Shown here piece after piece: positions 27,655-36,386 of a stretch of 64,000 bases of DNA (position 1 is its first letter; the number at the start of each line of letters is the position of its first letter). The translations under genes and the position numbers were made by a program. A model generated the notes under the pieces. It had not been told where the DNA came from. It saw only the letters and a program-made list of their open reading frames with translations, and searched no databases. The DNA comes from Alcaligenes sp. SDU_A2 (lineage in GTDB: Bacteria; Pseudomonadota; Gammaproteobacteria; Burkholderiales; Burkholderiaceae_B). Where the stretch lies: the NCBI RefSeq assembly GCF_038237375.1, contig NZ_CP151273.1, positions 124,001-188,000 on the forward strand, in the 5' to 3' direction.

Positions 27655-28365
27655 ATGAAATCTTTGTTGCTGTCCGCCGCCTGCCTGCTGGCGGCCACCC
27701 TACCCGTCCAGGCCTCGGATCTGCTGCTGGCCACCGGCGCAGGCTATCGCAAGCCCGTCACCGAACTGCTGCAGACATTCCAGAAAGAAACCGGCCTGAC
27801 GGCAGAAAGCAGCTTTGGCAATATGCAACAGGTCCGCGCCCAAAGCGAACAGAACCCCGAAATCGCCGCCATCATCGGCGACCGCTTTTTCCTGGAGCCT
27901 ATGGGCATTGCCGAGCGCTTCGTGAACATCGGCCAAGGTGCGCTGATGCTGGCCGTCCCCAAAGGCAAAACCATCGTCTCCATCCAGGACCTGAAAGAAC
28001 CGGCCTATCAGCGCATTGCCTTGGGCGACGCCAAAAAAACCGTCTACGGACGCGCCGCCACAACCTGTCTGCAACGCGAAGGCGTACCGGCCCAAGGGCG
28101 CACGGTGGAAGTGGCCATGCTGCCCCAAGTGTCCAGTTACCTGCTGACCGGCGAAGTGGACGCCGGTTTCATCAACCGCAGCGAAGCCCTGGCCCACAAA
28201 GACAAGCTGGGCACCATCGTGCCCATGCCGGCCAGTTGCTATGACCCCATAGACCTAAGCCTGGCCGTCCTGAAAGGACGCCAGGAAACACCCGCGCTAC
28301 GCGCCTGGACACAGTTTCTGGGTTCGGAATCGGCCAAAGCCATTCTGGCGCGTCACGGTTTGTGA
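27655..28365 (+). CDS. modA: molybdate-type ABC substrate-binding protein
   Basis: The 236-residue protein has a signal peptide (SLLLSAACLLAATLPVQAS) and a type II binding-protein fold. Text such as LLLATGAGYRKPVTELLQTFQKETG and LMLAVPKGKTIVSIQDL matches divergent ModA proteins. It should bind molybdate or tungstate in the periplasm. The upstream ModE box and the downstream modB and modD support the call. Confidence 0.85.
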   Translation: MKSLLLSAACLLAATLPVQASDLLLATGAGYRKPVTELLQTFQKETGLTAESSFGNMQQVRAQSEQNPEIAAIIGDRFFLEPMGIAERFVNIGQGALMLAVPKGKTIVSIQDLKEPAYQRIALGDAKKTVYGRAATTCLQREGVPAQGRTVEVAMLPQVSSYLLTGEVDAGFINRSEALAHKDKLGTIVPMPASCYDPIDLSLAVLKGRQETPALRAWTQFLGSESAKAILARHGL

Positions 28366-29030
28366 TGCAGGTCTGGCTGGGCTGCCCGGCCGATTCGCTG
28401 GGTCTGACGCTGCGCGTGCTGGCCGGTGCCCTGGCAGCGCAACTGCTGCTGGGCCTGACCCTGGCCTGGGTGTTGGCACGCAAGCGTTTCCCCGGCCGCG
28501 CCTTGCTCGATGCCCTGGTCAGCCTGCCACTGGTCTTTCCGCCCATTGTCATCGGCTATCTACTGCTGCTGGCTTTAGGCAGACAAGGTTGGCTGGCAGG
28601 CCTGACGGGCTGGTCGCCCGAGGTGGTATTTCAGCCGACCGCACTGGTCATTGCCGCCTTTATTGCCGGCCTGCCACTGATGGTCAAACCCGTACAGAAC
28701 GGCCTGCAAGCCATGTCGCCCCGCTTGAAAGAAGCCGCCGCCACGCTGGGCCACGGCTCCTGGTCACACTTTCTGCGGGTGGAACTGCCGTTGCTGCGTC
28801 CGGCCCTGGCCACCGGCCTGATTCTGTCCGGCGGACGCGCCCTGGGCGAAGTGGGCATCTCGCTGATGCTGGGCGGCAACATCGCTGGCCGCACCGAAAC
28901 CCTGTCCCTATCCATCTATAACGCCGTGCTGGACGGCGACACGGGCTGCGCCAATGCGCTGTCCTGGCTGCTGGGCGTCATGGCCCTGGGCTGCTTTCTG
29001 GCGCTGCGGCGCTACGGGAACCACACATGA
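28365..29030 (+). CDS. modB: molybdate-type ABC permease
   Basis: The 221-residue permease has five to six membrane segments and the loop LKEAAATLGHGSWSHFLRVELPLLRPAL near residue 125, as in ModB. The ATG at 28365 overlaps the modA stop by one base; a GTG one codon earlier is also possible. The gene overlaps modD by four bases. Confidence 0.88.
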   Translation: MQVWLGCPADSLGLTLRVLAGALAAQLLLGLTLAWVLARKRFPGRALLDALVSLPLVFPPIVIGYLLLLALGRQGWLAGLTGWSPEVVFQPTALVIAAFIAGLPLMVKPVQNGLQAMSPRLKEAAATLGHGSWSHFLRVELPLLRPALATGLILSGGRALGEVGISLMLGGNIAGRTETLSLSIYNAVLDGDTGCANALSWLLGVMALGCFLALRRYGNHT

Positions 29031-29923
29031 GTGTATTTTTTGAACAAAACCAGATCGATCAGTGGATCGGCGAGGATGCCTCCTTTCTGGACCTGACCAG
29101 CCACATGCTGGGCCTGACCGGACAGGCCGCCACCCTACGCTTTATCTGCCGGGGCGATATCACCGTAGCCGGCACCGAGGAAGTACTGCGGTTGGTGCAA
29201 ACCTGCGGTGGCCAGACCCTGCAACACCTGCCCAGCGGTGTGCGCGCCGCGCCCGGCCAGGCCCTGCTGCTGGCCCACGGCCCGGCACATGCCCTGCTGC
29301 GCGCCTGGAAGGTAGGCCAGAATCTGCTGGAATTTGCCTGTGGCGTGGCCACGCTAACCCACGATGTCGTGCAGGCCGTCCAGGCCGTCAACCCGGCCGT
29401 CGCCGTGCTGACCACCCGCAAGCATGCACCGGGCGTACGCAAACTCGCCTTGAAAGCCACTTTGGCCGGCGGAGCCATGCCGCACCGCCTGGGCCTGGGC
29501 GAGACCATACTGGTCTTTCCCCAGCACCGCGCCCTGCTGGGCGGTTGGGATCAAGTCGGTCAGGCCATCGCCCAACACAAGCACGCCATGTGCGAAAAGA
29601 AAATTGTCATCGAGGCGGACGGACTGGAACAGGCGCGCCGCGCCATTCATGTCGGAGCCGATGTCATCCAATTCGACAAAGTCGCCCCCGAGTCACTGGC
29701 GGACATCGTCCCCCAATTGCGAGCCACCCATCCCGACATTCCCCTGTTGGCGGCCGGCGGCATCCATGCCGGCAATGCCGCTGCCTACGCCGCCACCGGC
29801 GTCAATGCCCTGGTCACCAGCAGCCTGCACTATGCCAAGCCGGCCGATATCGGCGTCAAGATCGAATTGGCCGATCCGCCCGAGCCGCTTGTCGTCCAAA
29901 AAATAGAAGGGCTGTACCCCTAA
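29027..29923 (+). CDS. modD: ModD, quinolinate phosphoribosyltransferase-like protein
   Basis: The 298-residue protein resembles NadC (quinolinate phosphoribosyltransferase), with TTRKHAPGVRKLALKA near residue 130, HRLGLGETILVFPQHRA near 155 and the barrel end LLAAGGIHAGNAAAYAATGVNALVTSSLHYAKPADIGVKIE. ModD proteins are found in molybdate transport operons; their reaction is not established. modC, which usually supplies the ATPase, is missing from this operon. Confidence 0.85.
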   Translation: MSVFFEQNQIDQWIGEDASFLDLTSHMLGLTGQAATLRFICRGDITVAGTEEVLRLVQTCGGQTLQHLPSGVRAAPGQALLLAHGPAHALLRAWKVGQNLLEFACGVATLTHDVVQAVQAVNPAVAVLTTRKHAPGVRKLALKATLAGGAMPHRLGLGETILVFPQHRALLGGWDQVGQAIAQHKHAMCEKKIVIEADGLEQARRAIHVGADVIQFDKVAPESLADIVPQLRATHPDIPLLAAGGIHAGNAAAYAATGVNALVTSSLHYAKPADIGVKIELADPPEPLVVQKIEGLYP

Positions 29924-30254
29924 AACGCTTGCCTTCTGGAACACACCTGGCCAGCGCTCACACAGGCCAAAAGCACAGAGCCGGTCGCAGCTTACAGGTA
30001 CGCCTCTGCCCGCAGTCGCCCACGTCCGCACAGCATCGACCCGATCTGCGCAGTCCGCCGTATGTATTTTTTTCTTAAAAAACTGATTTTCATAAGCACA
30101 TCAAAAGCGCGACGAGACATGAGGCCCCATAAACACATGAGCTAATTGTCTTTCGCCCCGGCGACGATCAGGCATGTAATACAAGGCATTGACTCGCACA
30201 GACGCCGCCACTCTCGGGCGGCGTCTTGCTCCGATTTCACTGCAAGGAATTGCC
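29924..30254 (+). promoter_or_regulatory. 331-base region upstream of the sulfonate operon: AT-rich block and leader hairpin
   Basis: No gene is seen. An AT-rich block at 30061-30100 contains the inverted arms CTTA (30074) and TAAG (30093), a plausible LysR-type (CysB-like) site. A nine-base stem GACGCCGCC / GGCGGCGTC with a seven-base loop at 30201-30225 sits 30 bases before the FMN reductase start. Both are candidates only. Confidence 0.35.
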
Positions 30255-30842
30255 ATGATCCGCCCGTTGAGAACCGTTATTGTGAACGGCAGTCTGCACC
30301 GCCCATCCCGCACACAAGTACTGCTGGATGCCCTGCGAGACAGCCTGAACGATCATCTGGCGCTGCACGTACACCATATCGAACTGGTCAACCTGCTTCC
30401 CGAACTTGGGGCGGCCCTGTCGACCGATGCCTTGCCCACGGATGCCCAACACGCCATCAAAGCCATTGAAAACGCCGACTTATTGATTGTGGGCACTCCC
30501 ATCTTTCGCGCTGGCATTCCGGGCCTACTCAAACACCTCTTCGATCTGATCGACATGAACGCCCTGAACGGCACGCCCGTGCTGCTGGCGGCCACCGGCG
30601 GCAGCCAGCGCCATGCCCTGGTCATTGAGCACCAATTGCGTCCCCTGTTCAGCTTTTTCCAGTCACTGACCTTGCCGATTGGCGTCTACGCCACGCCCGA
30701 GGACATTCATGACGGCGTCATCACCAGCGACGCCCTTCAACAGCACATACAACGCACCATCAATCTGGCTGTGCCCGTGCTGCAAGGCGTGCAGGCCCGT
30801 TTGCTACAAGACACGGCCGTTACGCAGGAGCAGGCCGCATGA
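30255..30842 (+). CDS. NADPH-dependent FMN reductase (SsuE/MsuE type)
   Basis: The 195-residue flavodoxin-fold protein starts [20 protein letters not shown], with the phosphate-binding GSLHRPSRT loop, and carries [21 protein letters not shown] near residue 80 for flavin binding. Such enzymes supply FMNH2 to two-component sulfonate monooxygenases. The ATG at 30255 has AAGGA seven bases upstream; the open frame begins earlier at 30189 but without a good site. It overlaps the SsuD gene by four bases. Confidence 0.88.
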   Translation: MIRPLRTVIVNGSLHRPSRTQVLLDALRDSLNDHLALHVHHIELVNLLPELGAALSTDALPTDAQHAIKAIENADLLIVGTPIFRAGIPGLLKHLFDLIDMNALNGTPVLLAATGGSQRHALVIEHQLRPLFSFFQSLTLPIGVYATPEDIHDGVITSDALQQHIQRTINLAVPVLQGVQARLLQDTAVTQEQAA

Positions 30843-31999
30843 GCCAGATCACCTCCATCACGCCCGATCTTTTCTGGTTCCTGCCTACCTCGGGCGATAC
30901 CCGCTACCTGGGTAAATCCGACTTTGGCCGCGCGCCCACCAACGAATACCTGCGCAGCATCGCCGTCACCAGCGAGAACCTGGGCTACGACGGCCTGCTG
31001 ATTCCCACCGGTGCATCCTGCCTGGACCCCTGGGTGGTGGCAGCCAGTCTGGTGCCGGTGACCCAACGCATCAAACTGCTGGTCGCGCTGCGTACGTCCC
31101 TGGGCATGCCCGTATCCAGCGCACGTCAGGCGGCATCCCTGGACCAGGCCCTGCATGGCCGCTTGCTGCTCAATGTGGTGCCCGGCGGCGATGCCACCGA
31201 ACTGGCCGCCGAAGGCGTGTTTCTGGACCACGATACCCGCTATGAATATGCCCACGAATACCTGACGATCTGGCGCAGGCTGTTGGCCGGAGAACGCGTC
31301 GACTTTCAGGGCAAACACTTCAAGGTCGAGCATGGCCGCAACTTTTTCCCGCCCGTGCAAACGCCTTACCCACCGCTGTACTTCGGCGGCTCCTCGGACG
31401 CCGCCCACGAACTGGCTGCCGAACATGTGGATGCCTACCTGACCTGGGGCGAACCACCGGCCGCCGTCGGCAAAAAATTTGACGATATCCGCCGCCGCGC
31501 TGCCGCGCGTGGCCGCAAGCTACGTCTGGGTGTGCGCCTGCATGTCATCGTGCGTGAAACCAATCAACAAGCCTGGGCCGAAGCCGATCGCCTGATCAGC
31601 AAATTGACCGACGAGGACATTGCCAAAGCACAGGCCCAATACGCCGGCATGGACTCGGTGGGACAGCAGCGGATGGCCGCCCTGCACAAAGGCCGTCGCG
31701 ATCAACTGGAAGTCTCGCCCAATCTGTGGGCCGGCGTGGGCCTGGTGCGCGGCGGAGCCGGCACAGCCCTGGTCGGCGATGCCCCAACCGTAGCCCGGCG
31801 CTTGCAGGAATACATAGACCTGGGCGCGGACTCCTTTGTGCTCTCGGGCTACCCCCATCTGGAAGAATCCATACGCTTTGCCGAGCTGGTGTTCCCGCTG
31901 CTAGGCAAGCAAGCCGTCACCATTCGGGATCGTGCGCAGACAGGGGGGGCCTTTGATGCGCGCGGCGTCCAAAACCAACAACTTTCTGCTGCATCATGA
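30839..31999 (+). CDS. ssuD: FMNH2-dependent alkanesulfonate monooxygenase
   Basis: The 386-residue luciferase-like barrel protein is very close to E. coli Ssu[16 protein letters not shown] at the N-terminus, [31 protein letters not shown] in the middle and [22 protein letters not shown] near residue 300, the conserved arginine loop. It cleaves alkanesulfonates to aldehyde and sulfite. The transporter genes ssuABC are absent; FMN reductase precedes it and an amidohydrolase follows, both overlapping by four bases. Confidence 0.93.
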   Translation: MSQITSITPDLFWFLPTSGDTRYLGKSDFGRAPTNEYLRSIAVTSENLGYDGLLIPTGASCLDPWVVAASLVPVTQRIKLLVALRTSLGMPVSSARQAASLDQALHGRLLLNVVPGGDATELAAEGVFLDHDTRYEYAHEYLTIWRRLLAGERVDFQGKHFKVEHGRNFFPPVQTPYPPLYFGGSSDAAHELAAEHVDAYLTWGEPPAAVGKKFDDIRRRAAARGRKLRLGVRLHVIVRETNQQAWAEADRLISKLTDEDIAKAQAQYAGMDSVGQQRMAALHKGRRDQLEVSPNLWAGVGLVRGGAGTALVGDAPTVARRLQEYIDLGADSFVLSGYPHLEESIRFAELVFPLLGKQAVTIRDRAQTGGAFDARGVQNQQLSAAS

Positions 32000-32853
32000 G
32001 CCAAAAAATCATAGACCTGCGCTGCCGGCCGGCCTTTCTGCATAAATTCTTCGGAGCCGAGCCCGGTTCGCCCGAACACGCGACCGCCCGCTGGTTAAAC
32101 CGCCGCGTCGGCACGCGCGGCAGCGATACCCATTTCGAACAATCCCTTAGCCAGGACGGCTTTCTGAACGAAGTGCGCCAGGCAGGGCTAAGCAAAGCCG
32201 TGGTCGTAGGCCGCCACACTCCATCGCAGCATTTGCCCAACGACACCATTCACCAGATCGTGCACGGGCACCCCGAACTGCTGGGCATTGCCGGCATCGA
32301 TCCGGCCCTGCAAGGCGAACATGCCGCCTTGGCCGAAGCCGAACGCGCCATCAAGGAACTGGGTCTGTCCGGCATCGACCTTGAACCCGGTTTTGGTGTC
32401 CCGGCCCGCCACCCGGACGACCCGATCTATTGGCCCGTTTACGAACTGGCCCGCCATCTGAAGGTGCCCGTATTTCTGATGAGCGGCCCGACCACGCCGG
32501 ACCCGCGCTATAACGACCCGGCAGGCTTGGCCAAAGTCGCCAAAACCTTCCCCGATCTGCCGCTGGTGGTCTACCACGGCTATTGGCCTAACGTGCAACA
32601 GGCAATCGGCTTGGCCTTCCTGCACGAGAACGTACACCTGGTGCCGGACATGTATATCTTCCAGCCCGGCCACGAAGGCTATGTACAGGCGGCCAACAGT
32701 TTTCTGTCCGACCAATTGCTGTTTGGCTCGTCCTATACCTTCCGGCCCATCCGCCAAAGCATCGAGGACTTTCAGCAGTTGGGGTTCAAGGACGTCATTC
32801 TGGACAAGCTGTTTTATGACAATGCGGCCAGGCTGTTTCAGTTGCCACGTTAA
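31996..32853 (+). CDS. amidohydrolase-superfamily (COG2159-type) protein lacking the first HxH
   Basis: The 285-residue protein has the barrel text of amidohydrolase-2 proteins: [63 protein letters not shown] and [41 protein letters not shown]. The canonical N-terminal metal motif HxH is replaced by DLRCRP, so metal binding is altered or lost. It is coupled to ssuD (ATGA overlap), so it probably acts on the product or precursor of sulfonate cleavage. The substrate is unknown. Confidence 0.8.
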   Translation: MSQKIIDLRCRPAFLHKFFGAEPGSPEHATARWLNRRVGTRGSDTHFEQSLSQDGFLNEVRQAGLSKAVVVGRHTPSQHLPNDTIHQIVHGHPELLGIAGIDPALQGEHAALAEAERAIKELGLSGIDLEPGFGVPARHPDDPIYWPVYELARHLKVPVFLMSGPTTPDPRYNDPAGLAKVAKTFPDLPLVVYHGYWPNVQQAIGLAFLHENVHLVPDMYIFQPGHEGYVQAANSFLSDQLLFGSSYTFRPIRQSIEDFQQLGFKDVILDKLFYDNAARLFQLPR

Positions 32854-32868
32854 ATCACGCAACACCGG

Positions 32869-34263
32869 CTACACATTAACGGGGCGCGCTTCAATCACGC
32901 CCTGCTGCCGCCACTGCGCAGCCGGATGATGTGCCGCCAGACGATCGCCACGACCAAATAACTGCTGGCGCAACGTCCCCCCTTCGTAGGCCGTGCGATA
33001 ACGGCCACGGTCTTGCAGTTCGGGAACGATGTACCGGGCAAAGTCCTCCCAGGTTTCGGGCACAACGATACGGGTCAAGTTAAAACCGTCGATCTCGCCC
33101 TCGTCTATCCAGTTCGTCAAGGCATCGGCCACTTGCCCAGGATCGCCCACAATGGTGTTGTAGCGGCTGCCCAGCGTAAACTGCTCCAGCAGCTTGCGAC
33201 GTGTCGTCCAGCCTTGTTTTTGAGCCGCCGCCGCTGCCGATTGAATAGCATTGCTACCTCCGAAGCTGATCGGTTCATCCAGATCGTATCGAGAAAAATC
33301 CACGCCGGTGCTGGCCGCAAAATGCGCCAGACCACCTTCCGAACTGGCATGGGCCAGATAGTCGGCATATTTTTCTTGCGCTTCGGCCTCGGTCGCACCC
33401 GTGACCACCGCCACCCCGGCATATACCTTCACATCCTGAGCCTGCCGGCCGGCATCCACCGCTGCCTGGCGCAGCCTGCGGGACGACTCCCTGGCAGCCT
33501 GCGGGTCCCGCGCGCCAATAAAAACCCCTTCCGCATGCTGCCCGGCAAACTGCAAGCCACGCGCCGACGTACCCGCCTGAAACAGCAAGGGAGTGCGTTG
33601 CGGGGAGGGCGCGCTCATGTGGATGGCATGGCTGCGGTAAAACGGCCCGTCGTGATGCACCGCATGCACCTTTTCGGGCAAGGCATGAATACGACGTTGC
33701 TTGTCGGCTAGCAACGCGCCATCCTCCCAACTGCCTTCCCACAGCTTATAGGCTAATTGCAGGAAATCGTCGGCCCGGTCGTAACGGCTGTCGTGCGCAT
33801 CCAGGCCATCCTGACCCAGACCGCGCGCGCCGCTGTCCACGTAGCCGGTCACGATATTCCAGCCTATGCGGCCATTGCTCAACTGATCCAGTGTGCTGAC
33901 ATCCCGCGCAAAGGTGTAGGGGTGATGCGCGGCCACCGACGCCGTCAGACCAAAACCAAGATGCTCGGTCACGGCCGCCATCGCCGACACCAGCAACCAA
34001 GGATTGTTCACGGGTAGCTGAATGCCCTCGCGCAGCGTCAGATCCACGCCTTGCTGGTACACGTCGTAGTACCCCACCACATCAGCCAGGAACATGCCAT
34101 CGAACAAGCCTTTTTCCAATGTCCGGGCCAAATCCGTCCAATACTTCAAGGTGTGATATTCAGTCGAGCGGTCCCGTGGGTGCGTCCATAAACCGTGGTG
34201 GATATGACCCACGCAGTTCATGTTGAATGCATTCACGTGGATGTGTTTTTTGGGCAGCGTCAT
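32869..34263 (-). CDS. NtaA/SnaA/DszA-family FMNH2-dependent monooxygenase
   Basis: The 464-residue luciferase-like enzyme aligns along its length with DszA: ARTLEKGLFDGMFLADVVG near residue 45, VAAHHPYTFARDVSTLDQLSNGRIGWNIVTGY near 110-140, LLFQAGTSARGLQFAGQHAEGVFIG near 225 and the C-terminal GEIDGFNLTRIVVPETWEDFARYIVPELQDRG. The family cleaves C-S or C-N bonds of sulfones, N-acetyl-S-succinocysteine, nitrilotriacetate and others using FMNH2. It closes the minus-strand sulfur operon, 16 bases after a metQ-like gene. Its end faces the amidohydrolase gene end across 15 bases. Confidence 0.9.
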   Translation of the reverse strand: MTLPKKHIHVNAFNMNCVGHIHHGLWTHPRDRSTEYHTLKYWTDLARTLEKGLFDGMFLADVVGYYDVYQQGVDLTLREGIQLPVNNPWLLVSAMAAVTEHLGFGLTASVAAHHPYTFARDVSTLDQLSNGRIGWNIVTGYVDSGARGLGQDGLDAHDSRYDRADDFLQLAYKLWEGSWEDGALLADKQRRIHALPEKVHAVHHDGPFYRSHAIHMSAPSPQRTPLLFQAGTSARGLQFAGQHAEGVFIGARDPQAARESSRRLRQAAVDAGRQAQDVKVYAGVAVVTGATEAEAQEKYADYLAHASSEGGLAHFAASTGVDFSRYDLDEPISFGGSNAIQSAAAAAQKQGWTTRRKLLEQFTLGSRYNTIVGDPGQVADALTNWIDEGEIDGFNLTRIVVPETWEDFARYIVPELQDRGRYRTAYEGGTLRQQLFGRGDRLAAHHPAAQWRQQGVIEARPVNV

Positions 34264-34279
34264 TGGCCGGCCTCCTTGC

Positions 34280-35107
34280 TTATTGCGTTACCCAGGTCAA
34301 GCGATACAGCTTTTGTTCGCCCCGGTAGAACTGGTCGATTGCCTGGCGCACGGCGGGCGAGTTCTTATAGATGTCCAAAAACCGGGCAATGCGCGGATCA
34401 GCGGCTTTGTCGCTGTGCGCAACAAACTGGATCGCCCAAGAGTCGTCCTCGTAACTGGTCAGTGCCAGTGCCTTGGTCGCATCAAACGCGTTAGACGCCA
34501 AAATAAAATAGGGGAAACCCTGTGCCAGATCCACATCCTGCGTCGCGCGCGCCAATTGCGGACCCTCTACTTCCACAAACTGCAACCGCTTGGGATTGGA
34601 CACAATATCGCCCACCGTACCCAACAACCCCGTCTGCGGACGCAACTCGATCAGACCGGCGTGCGCCAACAGACGCAGCCCACGACCGACATTGACGGCA
34701 TCGCTGGCAATCGCCACTTTGGCCCCATCAGGCAGATCGGCCAGAGTAGGGTGCTTGAGGGAATACAAGCCCAGATAGGACAGAATGCCCGACTGCACAC
34801 TGACCAGCTTAAAGCCCTTATCTCGCACTGCATTGGCCAGATAATTACTGTTCTGGTAGTAATTCAAATCGATATCCCCGGCATCCAGCGCCACGTTAGG
34901 CGTAGCCCAGTCGGTAAATTCAATGACCTGCACGTCCAGCCCCTGCGCCTTGGCTTGTTGTGCAGCCACCTGCACCGAGTCGGCAAAAATGCCGGGCACA
35001 ACCCCAATTCTCAAGGGCGCGGCACCAACCATGCTAGTCGCCGCAAGCATGGTGGCCAATGCGCTGAGGGCGGTCAGCTTTTTCAGAAATTGCGAGATAG
35101 TCATCAT
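34280..35107 (-). CDS. MetQ/NlpA-family ABC substrate-binding protein
   Basis: The 275-residue protein has a signal peptide (ALSALATMLAATSMVGAA) with no lipobox cysteine, then LRIGVVPGIFADSVQVAAQQAKAQGLDVQVIEFTDW, the MetQ mature start, and LDAGDIDLNYYQNSNYLANAV. It is the third MetQ paralogue of the sulfur island, separated from its transporter genes by the two SfnB-like genes. It probably delivers a different organosulfur ligand to the same MetNI unit. Confidence 0.88.
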   Translation of the reverse strand: MMTISQFLKKLTALSALATMLAATSMVGAAPLRIGVVPGIFADSVQVAAQQAKAQGLDVQVIEFTDWATPNVALDAGDIDLNYYQNSNYLANAVRDKGFKLVSVQSGILSYLGLYSLKHPTLADLPDGAKVAIASDAVNVGRGLRLLAHAGLIELRPQTGLLGTVGDIVSNPKRLQFVEVEGPQLARATQDVDLAQGFPYFILASNAFDATKALALTSYEDDSWAIQFVAHSDKAADPRIARFLDIYKNSPAVRQAIDQFYRGEQKLYRLTWVTQ

Positions 35108-35182
35108 TCAGAATCCAATCGAAACAAAGCGGCGCAGAGCCGGCCAAAATCGGCCCCGTACCCAAAGTCATCCCTTGTGCAC

Positions 35183-36382
35183 TTACAACGCGCCATGACG
35201 CGGCGGTCGCGCCCCATTCAGTACGTAATTCCCGACGGCGTGGTATTTCCAGCGCACCGGATCGTGGAGGGTATGCACGCGGGCATTACGCCAATAACGG
35301 TCCAGCCCATGCTGGGCCAGCGTGGCGCCGGTGCCGGCCAGCTCGAACAGCTTGCTGCCTGCCAACACGCTGGCGCTGGTGGACAGGGCCTTGGCTTGCG
35401 CAACGGCAATCGAGGCCTGCGCCACGCTATCTTCATCCGGGGCAAACTGGGCGGCATCCACAAAACGGGCGGCACGCGCCAGCAAGGCCTGGGCGGCACG
35501 CAAACGCACATGCACATTCCCTACCTCGTGCAGCAACAACGGGTCCTGGGCTGCCGTGTCCACGCCCGCATCAATCCACGGACGGCTATGCTCACGCACA
35601 AAGGACAGGGTTGCCTCCAAAGCCCCCTGACCGATCCCCAGGTCCAGCGCGGCGTGAATGATCTGGGCATACGGGCCGATGGTCGTCGGACGGTCAAACG
35701 AATCGCTAAACGGCACCACCCAATACGGCTCGACCTTGACGCGGTCAAACTGCACCGAACCACTGCCGGTGACGCGCTGGCCAAAACCGTCCCAATCATC
35801 GGTCAAGGTCACACCGGCGGCCTCGCGCGGCACAAACACCAGATACAGGCGGTCATCGTCCTGCGCCGTCGCCAGGGTTGGAATCCAGTGCGCAAATAAG
35901 GAGCCCGTGCAATAGAACTTGCGGCCATCCAGAAACCATCCCCCGGCCTCTTTCAGCAATTGCGTGCGGCGCACAAAGTCTTTTTTACCGATTTCGGCCA
36001 AGGCATTGCCAAAGCGTTTGCCTTGCAGCACCTGGTCGTAGAAAAAGGCTTTTTGCTCGTGCGTCGCACCCACGCGCAGCACTTCCAACGCGTAATAATG
36101 ATTTTGCGGGATATGACCAAAGTTGCCGTCGGCCGCGGCGATGCGCTGCACGACGCGGGTCAGCACATCGCTGGACACACCTGCGCCGCCATATTCCTTG
36201 GGCACCGTCATGCCCCACAGGCCGCTTTGGCTGAACTGCTCCACGTCCTTATACGGCAGGATGCGATCGCGGTCGCGTTCCAGGGCGTTCTGTGCGATCG
36301 ACTGCGCGAACTCGTCCGCCACCTGCAATGCCTGGGCCTCGGACTGGATAATGCGTGCGGACTGGCTGATCTGTGTCGTCAT
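35183..36382 (-). CDS. SfnB/DszC-like flavin-dependent oxidoreductase (acyl-CoA dehydrogenase fold)
   Basis: The 399-residue protein has the three domains of acyl-CoA dehydrogenases: helical N-terminus with QSGLWGMTVPKEYGGAGVSSDVLTRVVQRIAAADGNFGHIPQNHYY, a beta-domain (YCTGSLFAHWIPTLATAQDDDRLYLVFVPRE) and a C-terminal helix bundle ending HTLHDPVRWKYHAVGNYVLNGARPPRHG. The FAHW and DPVRWKYH motifs are typical of sulfur-acquisition oxidoreductases (SfnB) and DszC-type monooxygenases. The ATG at 36382 lies four bases after the upstream paralogue's stop; the open frame continues into that gene. It likely oxidises a thioether or sulfoxide/sulfone with FMNH2 and oxygen. Confidence 0.88.
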   Translation of the reverse strand: MTTQISQSARIIQSEAQALQVADEFAQSIAQNALERDRDRILPYKDVEQFSQSGLWGMTVPKEYGGAGVSSDVLTRVVQRIAAADGNFGHIPQNHYYALEVLRVGATHEQKAFFYDQVLQGKRFGNALAEIGKKDFVRRTQLLKEAGGWFLDGRKFYCTGSLFAHWIPTLATAQDDDRLYLVFVPREAAGVTLTDDWDGFGQRVTGSGSVQFDRVKVEPYWVVPFSDSFDRPTTIGPYAQIIHAALDLGIGQGALEATLSFVREHSRPWIDAGVDTAAQDPLLLHEVGNVHVRLRAAQALLARAARFVDAAQFAPDEDSVAQASIAVAQAKALSTSASVLAGSKLFELAGTGATLAQHGLDRYWRNARVHTLHDPVRWKYHAVGNYVLNGARPPRHGAL

Positions 36383-36386
36383 GGCC

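Noticed and set aside
34220-35899. 559-codon plus-strand frame over the MetQ and SfnB-like genes
   Set aside because: Antisense shadow of well-supported genes.
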